Positions 1-5,158 of a stretch of DNA of 10,070 nt are shown in pieces; the stretch's first letter is position 1, and every line of letters begins with the position of its first letter. The position numbers were made by a program, and so were the translations under genes. The stretch is from Caldifarciminota bacterium. GTDB taxonomy: Bacteria; Hydrothermota; E44-bin80. Where the stretch lies: positions 1 to 10,070 of the forward strand of contig JAGMEZ010000096.1 of assembly GCA_023127905.1 (NCBI GenBank). The letters are read 5' to 3'. The notes under the pieces were generated by a model, which was not told the DNA's origin, ran no database searches, and worked only from the letters and a program-made list of their open reading frames with translations.

Positions 1-1346
1 GGAGGTGTTGTTGAATCAGGAATTCTTGTCCATTCTACAAAAAACGCTCCAGAATCAAAAACTATGTTATGATAGGAAAAATCCATAGTAAACCACCAGT
101 AAAAACCTGGTGTTAATCCCAAAACAGAATCTTTTACAATTTCCGTTCCTGGAAATCCTCCTGCACCAGCATCGTCAAGAATCACTGCTGCAATGCCATA
201 TGTATATGTTGTCCCTGTTTGCCATGCATCGAAAGTGAATTTAATACTCTCAATCTTACAGGGATAATAAGGAGGGAAAAACTTGTTAGCAATACTGTCC
301 TCACGAATACCCGCCATCGAGAATTCAACATCATCATAATACAATTCACAGGGGAATGTCCTTATGTATGATTCAATTTCCAATCTATCATTATCTCTTA
401 TACAATCATTTGAAAGCCACGGATAACCCTCAATTATATAATCATTATCCTCATTATAATTCCATGGGATAAAAACAGTATCAATTTCATTGTGGTTTAA
501 TGAATCAATATATTGAACATCAAAAAAGACTAACAGATTGAGTGAATCAATAACTCTAAGGTAAACTGGAATATCTTTTTCTGTCACATTCCCAAAATTT
601 TTAACAACAACACCTACCGTATCAAAAGCAGGATTGGGAAGAAAAAAGCCTCTCTTCGAAAATAAATCAATACATGAAACATCATGTCTTGGACCTGTAA
701 ATGTACCAATCGTTCTTACCAGAAATTCTCCATATCTGTGATAATTATAAACCGACCACACAATTTTGTCATTCGAATAAGCAAATCTGCTGTGGTAATT
801 CGGTGTATAATCATAAAAGAAAGTAGTTCCTAGCGGACTATAGATACCGATCCAAAAATCTTCATCATTGACAATAGGTATAGGGAAGTCTATTCTTTGC
901 CAGTCATCAGGAAATGGACTAAAAAAATAAATTGGCGGAATGAGATTTGAAGAAGACTGTGGGACGCCAGATGAGTCAGGCCAAACAAAAAGAGAACATT
1001 CTGTGTACTCCATAGTTGTTTTCCAAATAATTGATTTTAATGTGCATAAGACACCAGGAGTAAATTTCTGTGCATTATAATGGGAACCTAGACAGTCAAA
1101 TGCAGTCCCATCATCAAGAATAAGTGTATCTTCGTCGCGAATTGAAGAGAAGTCCCCTTCAATATCTTTAACTTCTGAAGTGATAGGAAGTTGAGAAATG
1201 GGAGGATAATTTTTTAGAAAAAACCTATTACTTTCAGGATCTTCACTGTTCCTTGTCCATAGCTTGGCAGGAGTTTGGGCGAATGAGATAGATATTAGGA
1301 AAAACAATGAAGTTCTTATAAGAAATACTTCTTTGCAAATTTTCAT
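1..1346 (-). CDS. Secreted modular beta-sandwich protein, C-terminus beyond window
   Basis: The frame is open without a stop from the ATG at 1346 to the window edge, giving 448 complete residues with the C-terminus missing. Residues 1-23 form a Sec signal peptide: MKICK, then a hydrophobic core ending SFA before Gln24. Residues ~76-212 and ~334-448 look like two copies of one module. Each starts with a DD-containing strand (ILDDGTAF; YYDDVEF), then a KF-x-P segment, an I-x-S-I strand, and late W- and F-rich strands. Between them, ~220-325 resembles a CARDB-type linker (VVVKNFGNVTEKDIPVYLRV). Such architectures are common in exported proteins of T9SS-bearing lineages, where a sorting domain often follows, but that part lies outside the window. 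No enzyme motif was seen. A consensus promoter lies just upstream, and AAAGGT 8 nt before the ATG can serve as the ribosome binding site. The specific function is unknown. Confidence 0.85.
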   Translation of the reverse strand, partial: MKICKEVFLIRTSLFFLISISFAQTPAKLWTRNSEDPESNRFFLKNYPPISQLPITSEVKDIEGDFSSIRDEDTLILDDGTAFDCLGSHYNAQKFTPGVLCTLKSIIWKTTMEYTECSLFVWPDSSGVPQSSSNLIPPIYFFSPFPDDWQRIDFPIPIVNDEDFWIGIYSPLGTTFFYDYTPNYHSRFAYSNDKIVWSVYNYHRYGEFLVRTIGTFTGPRHDVSCIDLFSKRGFFLPNPAFDTVGVVVKNFGNVTEKDIPVYLRVIDSLNLLVFFDVQYIDSLNHNEIDTVFIPWNYNEDNDYIIEGYPWLSNDCIRDNDRLEIESYIRTFPCELYYDDVEFSMAGIREDSIANKFFPPYYPCKIESIKFTFDAWQTGTTYTYGIAAVILDDAGAGGFPGTEIVKDSVLGLTPGFYWWFTMDFSYHNIVFDSGAFFVEWTRIPDSTTP

Positions 1347-1363
1347 TTTTCTGACCTTTATGG

Positions 1364-1392
1364 ATTATAGCACTGCGAAATAAAATTGTCAA
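1364..1392 (-). promoter_or_regulatory. Sigma-70 type promoter of the secreted protein gene
   Basis: On the minus strand TTGACA (1392-1387) and TATAAT (1369-1364) are both perfect consensus hexamers, separated by exactly 17 nt. The predicted transcription start is near 1357, only about 11 nt before the ATG at 1346. The leader is therefore very short but still includes AAGGT as a partial Shine-Dalgarno sequence. Confidence 0.85.
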
Positions 1393-1413
1393 TTAATTTA
1401 TATGCAGATAATT

Positions 1414-1470
1414 GTTTACAAATGCTTTGCTGTTACCAAACGCTATCGCTGTTCACAAACACTTCGTTGC
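1414..1470. repeat. Degenerate tandem repeat, three units of 18-19 bp
   Basis: Three adjacent units begin at 1414, 1432 and 1451: GTTTACAAATGCTTTGCT, GTTACCAAACGCTATCGCT and GTTCACAAACACTTCGTT. A further GCAAAC follows at 1469. On the minus strand the pattern reads roughly AGCRAAGYRTTTGTRAAC. The array is intergenic, lies upstream of the promoter of the leftward gene, and abuts a REP-like hairpin. Its function is not known. Confidence 0.6.
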
Positions 1471-1474
1471 AAAC

Positions 1475-1539
1475 CCCGTTAGAAATTTCATATTTCTAAT
1501 GGGACCTGACCCCGAATTTCTGTTGACGAAACTGACCCG
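1475..1539. repeat. REP-like hairpin followed by repeated CTGACCC motif
   Basis: CCCGTTAGAAAT (1475-1486) pairs with ATTTCTAATGGG (1492-1503) in a 12-bp stem with one G-T wobble and a 5-nt loop. It is followed by ACCTGACCCC (1504-1513) and a second related motif AACTGACCCG (1530-1539). Hairpins next to GGGGTCAGGTC-type motifs are typical of repetitive extragenic elements linked to IS200-like (Y1, RAYT) transposases. No transposase gene is present here, so a non-autonomous copy or remnant is inferred. Confidence 0.45.
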
Positions 1540-1584
1540 ACGAAAGAAAAGAAGAAGGCTTGATAAGAAATAAATTGGATTAAT

Positions 1585-1608
1585 AGAAAATTATTAACGA
1601 AATTTTCT
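1585..1608 (-). terminator. Possible weak terminator of the repeat lipoprotein gene
   Basis: AGAAAATT (1585-1592) and AATTTTCT (1601-1608) form an 8-bp AT-rich stem with an 8-nt loop, starting 4 nt after the stop codon of the leftward gene. There is no clean T-tract on the minus strand, so termination is uncertain. Confidence 0.2.
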
Positions 1609-1611
1609 CTA

Positions 1612-2799
1612 TTATCTGATCTTAATCAGATATACATCCCAAACTCCAGCACCATATGATACAGTTGATCCTATTAATATATATCCTCCATCAGAAACCT
1701 CTTCTATTGAATTACAAACGTCAACCCCCATCCCTCCATATGTTTCTTCCCACATAACGTTACCATTTGTATCAGTCTCTATAAGATAAATATCATTGTA
1801 TCCTGCACCAAATGACTCAGTGTTTCCTGCAAGGATGTAGCTTCTCCTAGCTGTTTCTATGATTGAATAACTAATATCATAATTCGTTCCACCAAATGAT
1901 TTTGTCCATAAAGTATCACCGTTCTCGTCAGTCTTGATTAAATAGAAGTTCATATCTCCTTCAGTAGTAGAACATGTTCCACCAGAGATTATGTATTCAC
2001 CCTTATAGGTTTCCTGGATTGAGAAACCAAAATCTGCATCATCTTTTCCATAGGTTTTCGTCCACACTGTATCACCATTTTCGTTTACTTTTATAAGGTA
2101 AACATCCAAGTCACCATTACCAAATGAATTTGAATATCCTGCAATAACAAAGTCCCCACTTACAGATTGTACAATTGACCATCCAACATCAATTCCATTT
2201 CCACCATATACTTTCTCCCAGACGATATCTCCATTGTCATCTATCTTAATCAGATAAACATCACTATATAATCCTAACCCGAATGATTTCGTATCACCAA
2301 TAATAATATAACCTCCATCCGATGTCTTAAGGACTTCTCTACCCTTATCGGTACTCTCTCCTCCATATGTTCTTGTCCAAATTGTGTCTCCATTAATATT
2401 AGTCCTAATGAGATAAACATCGGTATCTCCAGCTCCGAATGAGTAGGTATATCCTGTAATGATGTATCCGCCATCTACTGTTTCTCTTACCGAATAACCT
2501 ACATCTTCACGTCCACCTCCATATGTTCGTGTCCAAATCGTATCACCGCTTGGATTGGTTTTTATAAGGTATATATCACCTTCCGAGCCATATGACCATG
2601 TTTTTCCTACTACTATATATCCACCGTCAGATGTTTCTTGAGCGAATTTTCCCCAATCGCTATTTGTTCCTCCAAAAACTTTTTCCCAGATTACTTCGTG
2701 CGACGGAACATATGGTGATGTTGGTTTCCTGCACGAAGTTACTAACAAAAAAGGTATTACTATCCCTGAAAGGAACAATTTACTATATTGTTTTATCAT
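1612..2799 (-). CDS. Lipoprotein made of seven ~50-residue repeats
   Basis: 395 residues. The N-terminus is a lipoprotein signal: MIKQYSK, a hydrophobic core, then a lipobox VTSC with Cys23, so a membrane-anchored product is expected. From about residue 36 to the end there are seven repeats with the pattern (I/V)W-(E/T)-x-(V/T)-(Y/F)GG-x3-D-x-G-x-S-x2-ET-x-DGGYII-x-G-x-T-x-SFGAG-x-D-x-YLIK-x-(N/D)-x-NGD. Repeats start near residues 36, 87, 138, 191, 243, 295 and 347. Seven repeats of this length suggest a beta-propeller or propeller-like solenoid. Such proteins are widespread in FCB and WOR-3 type genomes, and their ligands are unknown. Repeat 5 is the most divergent: the second glycine of GG is lost and SFGAG is replaced. 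AAAGGTG lies 4 nt before the ATG. The gene runs in the same direction as the propeller gene upstream, with a 137-nt gap. No catalytic motif was seen. Confidence 0.88.
   Translation of the reverse strand: MIKQYSKLFLSGIVIPFLLVTSCRKPTSPYVPSHEVIWEKVFGGTNSDWGKFAQETSDGGYIVVGKTWSYGSEGDIYLIKTNPSGDTIWTRTYGGGREDVGYSVRETVDGGYIITGYTYSFGAGDTDVYLIRTNINGDTIWTRTYGGESTDKGREVLKTSDGGYIIIGDTKSFGLGLYSDVYLIKIDDNGDIVWEKVYGGNGIDVGWSIVQSVSGDFVIAGYSNSFGNGDLDVYLIKVNENGDTVWTKTYGKDDADFGFSIQETYKGEYIISGGTCSTTEGDMNFYLIKTDENGDTLWTKSFGGTNYDISYSIIETARRSYILAGNTESFGAGYNDIYLIETDTNGNVMWEETYGGMGVDVCNSIEEVSDGGYILIGSTVSYGAGVWDVYLIKIR
1615..2694 (-). repeat. Sevenfold coding repeat, ~150-nt units
   Basis: The seven protein repeats are also visible in the DNA as ~150-159 nt units. 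For example, the minus-strand codons for TIWTRTYGG and for YLIK-x-(N/D)-x-NGD recur in each unit with partial nucleotide identity. Repeats 2 and 3 are the closest pair (both TIWTRTYGG). This suggests growth by internal duplication followed by divergence. Confidence 0.75.
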
Positions 2800-2831
2800 T
2801 TTACACCTTTTATTTCTAATAATTCATTCAT
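2796..2831 (-). other. Possible 11-codon upstream ORF overlapping a start codon
   Basis: ATG at 2831 opens MNELLEIKGVK and ends with TGA at 2798-2796, overlapping the lipoprotein ATG (2799-2797) as ATGA. GGGAG at 2847-2843 lies 11 nt upstream of this ATG and is a reasonable Shine-Dalgarno sequence. This would couple translation of the lipoprotein to the short ORF. An 11-codon ORF can arise by chance, so the call is tentative. Confidence 0.3.
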
Positions 2832-2936
2832 GTTATTATTATCTCCCGTATTACTTATTTGTTAGAAAATCAACTAAAAAGAACAAAAATAACAAATTTT
2901 CTTAAATTCTAACTTCTGCTCTTCTTTCTCTGTAGT

Positions 2937-4457
2937 TTATCTCACAAAAATAATCTTCTTCACAGATGTAAAATCACAAGAAGACAGTCTTACGAAATAA
3001 ACACCTGAAGAGGTACTTTTTCCTAATGAATCATCTCCTTTCCACTCCGCGTTGTAATATCCAACTTGCTTTTTTCCATCTACAAGAGTCCTTATTATCC
3101 TTCCTGTTAGATCTAATATTTCAAGTTTTATATATGAGGGATAGAGAACCTGATACTTTACTGTTATTTCTCGATAAGAAGGATTAGATGAGCTCTTAAA
3201 AAATTTACATGGAGAAGAAATTGACAACGTATCTATACCTTTCTTCCGTTCAGCAACACCTGATACCATAGTACTTGCAAAATAGATATCACCAGGTCCA
3301 TTTCTCCAATCATTCCATGCCACATAGATGTTACCGTCTGTATCCTTATCCAGGGTAGGCTGTTGTCTTACACTATCCTCAGTATGATCGTTCACCATAA
3401 TATCAGTATTGAATGTTAATCCACCATCCGTTGAAAAATCATAATATATGTCCTCATTCATTTCCTGTAGCGGATCAAATATCATTTCCCAAATTATATG
3501 TAATTTCCTATCCTGGGTTACACATATACTTGGTCTTCTACAGAAGGAATATATGCTATCGTTCACTCTAACGGTGTTAGTAAATGTGGTTCCTCCATCT
3601 ATACTCCTTGAAATGTATAGTAAATTATTTGCGCTTGAAGTTCCCACATAAGTTACAAGAATTGTATCATTTCCAATAACTGATATGTCTGGATGACCAA
3701 CACGAAAAGAAAAAGGGTCTACTTCCACCTTTTCAGTAAAACTATTACCCATATCTGTTGACTTACAGAAGTGTACATCGTCAAACGAATTTTCCTGTAC
3801 CCATACAAGATATATTGTACCTTCATCATCAAGTGTTATGCTCGGCTGGTAACCTTCATCGTGAATCACTCCAGTGTCCACACGCACATTCTCTGAAAAG
3901 GTTAATCCACTATCCGTTGACCTCGAAAAATAGATATGGCTGTAATAAGCTCTTTTGTCATTCCATACTACATAAATATATCCAGAGTCATCCACTGCAA
4001 TATCTGCTAACCCTATACCTACAGGGAATGAGTTGTCATCTACTCTTGTCCTCAAAGGAAAACTTTGACCGCTGTCTGTAGAACTTGCATAGTAAAGTTT
4101 ATCCTTAGAAGATAGATTGGGGTAATGCTCATAGACCAAATGTAAACTTTCGTTCTTATCAACCTTCAGGGTAAGACACTCATTATACTTGTTTCCCTCT
4201 ATTATCATCCTGTCAGGATAAACAAACGAACTCCCACAATCAAATGATTTATTGAGGTAAATATGGGTGGATTCTGGGATACCCCACCCAATATCTACAT
4301 TATAAACAACATATATAATTTCACTCGGTGCAACTCCAATGCAAGGCCTGTGGGTAAAATGGTCTGTATAGTTAACCTTCACATTGGGAAGAAATGGGTT
4401 GAGAAGAGGATATGTATATAAATAGCATGTTAGTACAAGATTTTGCAATATTAACAT
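2937..4457 (-). CDS. Six-Asp-box sialidase-like propeller with T9SS C-terminal domain
   Basis: 506 residues. Six BNR/Asp-box motifs of the form S-x-D-x-G-x-(S/T)-F occur at about residues 71 (SFDCGSSF), 126, 180, 233, 285 and 342, spaced ~52-57 residues. This is the signature of a sialidase-fold, probably six-bladed, beta-propeller. No sialidase catalytic set (FRIP arginine) was recognised, so binding rather than hydrolysis is likely. Residues ~424-506 match the T9SS type A sorting / FlgD-Ig tail: NPSYREITVKY, then LEILDLTGRIIRTLVDG, then GYYNAEWKGDD, then SGVYFVRL and a terminal KKIIFVR. This implies export across the outer membrane or surface anchoring. AAGGAG precedes the ATG by 5-7 nt, and an in-frame TAA 9 nt upstream rules out a longer start. 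Oddly, the hydrophobic N-terminus (MLILQNLVLTC) has no Lys or Arg, so the signal peptide is atypical. The target and substrate are unknown. Confidence 0.88.
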   Translation of the reverse strand: MLILQNLVLTCYLYTYPLLNPFLPNVKVNYTDHFTHRPCIGVAPSEIIYVVYNVDIGWGIPESTHIYLNKSFDCGSSFVYPDRMIIEGNKYNECLTLKVDKNESLHLVYEHYPNLSSKDKLYYASSTDSGQSFPLRTRVDDNSFPVGIGLADIAVDDSGYIYVVWNDKRAYYSHIYFSRSTDSGLTFSENVRVDTGVIHDEGYQPSITLDDEGTIYLVWVQENSFDDVHFCKSTDMGNSFTEKVEVDPFSFRVGHPDISVIGNDTILVTYVGTSSANNLLYISRSIDGGTTFTNTVRVNDSIYSFCRRPSICVTQDRKLHIIWEMIFDPLQEMNEDIYYDFSTDGGLTFNTDIMVNDHTEDSVRQQPTLDKDTDGNIYVAWNDWRNGPGDIYFASTMVSGVAERKKGIDTLSISSPCKFFKSSSNPSYREITVKYQVLYPSYIKLEILDLTGRIIRTLVDGKKQVGYYNAEWKGDDSLGKSTSSGVYFVRLSSCDFTSVKKIIFVR

Positions 4458-4586
4458 ATTTTCTCCTTAAATAAAGAAAGTTTCTAAGTTTAAGTTCAGT
4501 AAACCTTATCTATATCAAATAATGGAGGAGTGAACTCTGTAGCTGATTCATTGAGAAGTTCGTCAAGAAAATTCCAACATCCAGAT

Positions 4587-4612
4587 TTAATTGCACATCT
4601 TATACCTCCTTT
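4587..4612 (-). other. Strong Shine-Dalgarno with a three-codon ORF
   Basis: AAAGGAGGT (4612-4604) is an almost ideal Shine-Dalgarno sequence, and ATG follows at 4598-4596 after the usual spacing. The ORF is only ATG TGC AAT TAA (4598-4587). Shifting the frame by one base joins this ATG to an open stretch of about 33 codons ending at 4496 (GCWNFLDELLNESATEF and onward). Either a short gene has a single-base frameshift (real or an error), or this is a minimal ORF that acts in translational control. Confidence 0.4.
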
Positions 4613-4642
4613 ACACACCGCTGATACTGTATAGAACAAACA

Positions 4643-4683
4643 AACTTATGCATAAGTTATAAGACATAGGATAGGTTTAGCAA
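4643..4683 (-). promoter_or_regulatory. Possible promoter with an overlapping 16-bp palindrome (operator-like)
   Basis: AACTTATGCATAAGTT (4643-4658) is a perfect 16-bp palindrome. On the minus strand TTGCTA (4683-4678), a 16-nt spacer and TATAAC (4661-4656) form a plausible promoter. Its -10 overlaps the palindrome edge, and its start (~4649) falls inside the palindrome. That geometry would suit repression of leftward transcription into the propeller gene. No regulator gene is in the window, so this is inference. Confidence 0.35.
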
Positions 4684-4758
4684 TATATCGATCAATGTGT
4701 TTAACGTTGTACTGTTTTTTAAATATCGTTTTTGTATCTCGTTTGAGTAAATGTAAAT

Positions 4759-4790
4759 GCCTCCAAAGGATTAACATAATCCTTGAAGGC
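4759..4790. other. Long imperfect hairpin followed by TTTT
   Basis: AAGGATTA (4766-4773) pairs with TAATCCTT (4777-4784) around a 3-nt ACA loop. Below it, C4764 pairs G4785 across a bulged A4765. After one C-A mismatch, GCCT (4759-4762) pairs AGGC (4787-4790). The total is 13 pairs. TTTTCG follows on the plus strand, giving a rightward terminator-like shape, although no rightward gene ends here. It lies inside the interrupted minus-strand frame. Confidence 0.45.
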
Positions 4791-4915
4791 TTTTCGTAGG
4801 AAACTTTAAGATCCCATTTTTCAGATAAAGTTTCATCTATGTCTTCAGATATTCTATTTTTACTTCCTGCTTTTTTACGCTTCTATTTGCACGACTCTTT
4901 TTTCGTTAAGGTTTA

Positions 4916-5019
4916 CAGTTTTTAACGTTAAACAGTTAAACTGCTACGAATAGAGCGAGAAATTACAATAGCTTACATCTTTCGTTCTATAATTATGATT
5001 GTTTCAGAAATGTTTTCTG
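4916..5019. other. Cluster of three hairpins downstream of the leftward promoter
   Basis: Three inverted repeats occur in about 100 bases. CAGAAA/TTTCTG with a 3-nt loop lies at 5005-5019. At 4950-4990 an ~11-bp stem has one G-T wobble and one bulge, with a loop of ~18 nt. At 4916-4943 CAGTTT..AAC pairs with GTTAAACTG with a 2-nt bulge, and this overlaps the 12-bp palindrome TTTAACGTTAAA (4921-4932). They lie ~25-130 nt after the predicted leftward transcription start, as expected for a structured leader or small RNA. AT-rich chance folding cannot be excluded. Confidence 0.3.
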
Positions 5020-5051
5020 TTGCTGTATGTTTATTTTATGCTGTATAATTT

Positions 5052-5080
5052 ACTATAGTTGGAATATGAAAATTTGTCAA
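5052..5080 (-). promoter_or_regulatory. Strong leftward promoter with no adjacent gene
   Basis: On the minus strand TTGACA (5080-5075), a 17-nt spacer and TATAGT (5057-5052) match sigma-70 consensus at 11 of 12 positions. The predicted start is near 5045. The first intact leftward CDS begins only at 4457, so the transcript would carry ~590 nt of non-coding or decayed sequence. It forms a divergent pair with the promoter at 5126-5154. Confidence 0.7.
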
Positions 5081-5125
5081 GCAAAAAAGATATGATATTC
5101 AGATGAAAGAAAATTTAATAATTGC

Positions 5126-5154
5126 TTGACAGAATGATAAACTTAAGATAGTAT
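5126..5154 (+). promoter_or_regulatory. Promoter of the PorV-like gene, predicts leaderless mRNA
   Basis: TTGACA (5126-5131), a 17-nt spacer and TAGTAT (5149-5154). Transcription would start about 7 nt after the -10, at ~5161, which coincides with the tandem start codons ATGATG (5159-5164). No Shine-Dalgarno sequence is present. Confidence 0.7.
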
Positions 5155-5158
5155 TTAA

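Larger units (their letters stand above)
4496..4882 (-). pseudogene. Interrupted minus-strand reading frame, possible decayed gene
   Basis: In one minus-strand frame, 78 codons are open from 4882 to 4649. A TAA (4648-4646) follows, then 49 more open codons (4645-4499) and a TGA at 4498-4496. The first part reads like protein (e.g. RISEDIDETLSEKWDLKVSY, then KPSRIMLILWRHLHLLKRD), as does the end (GCWNFLDELLNESATEF, then TPPLFDIDKVY). The only in-frame ATG is internal (4777) and a TAG precedes the frame, so it cannot be expressed as a normal intact gene. I do not recognise a family. A basic stretch in the neighbouring frame just upstream (RKKSRANRSVKKQEVK) hints at an additional frameshift. Alternatives are chance open frames over a non-coding RNA, or sequencing or assembly errors. 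The TGA lies 38 nt before the start of the propeller gene. Confidence 0.35.
4458..5158. other. 701-base intergenic region without an intact gene
   Basis: This stretch separates the leftward genes from the rightward PorV-like gene. It is AT-rich and contains, from right to left, two divergent consensus promoters (5126-5154 rightward, 5052-5080 leftward), several hairpins (4916-5019), a longer hairpin (4759-4790), a perfect 16-bp palindrome (4643-4658) and a strong Shine-Dalgarno sequence before a three-codon ORF (4587-4612). Two consecutive open stretches in one minus-strand frame (4882-4649 and 4645-4496) suggest a decayed gene. No tRNA, rRNA, tmRNA, RNase P or SRP RNA signature was found. 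Confidence 0.7.

Noticed and set aside
1414..1539. CRISPR array
   Set aside because: Units are contiguous and degenerate, with no unique spacers of constant length and no cas genes.
3758..4081. 107-codon ORF on the plus strand
   Set aside because: Antisense to the Asp-box propeller gene; its His- and Leu-rich translation is a by-product of the repeats.
4643..5019. Replication origin signal suggested by AT-richness and palindromes
   Set aside because: No cluster of TTATNCACA DnaA boxes and no dnaA, dnaN or gidA neighbours.
4458..5158. Known housekeeping RNA (tmRNA, RNase P, SRP, 6S) or tRNA
   Set aside because: None of the conserved core motifs (such as GTTCGAATC-type T loops, the RNase P core or the SRP tetraloop region) was found on either strand.
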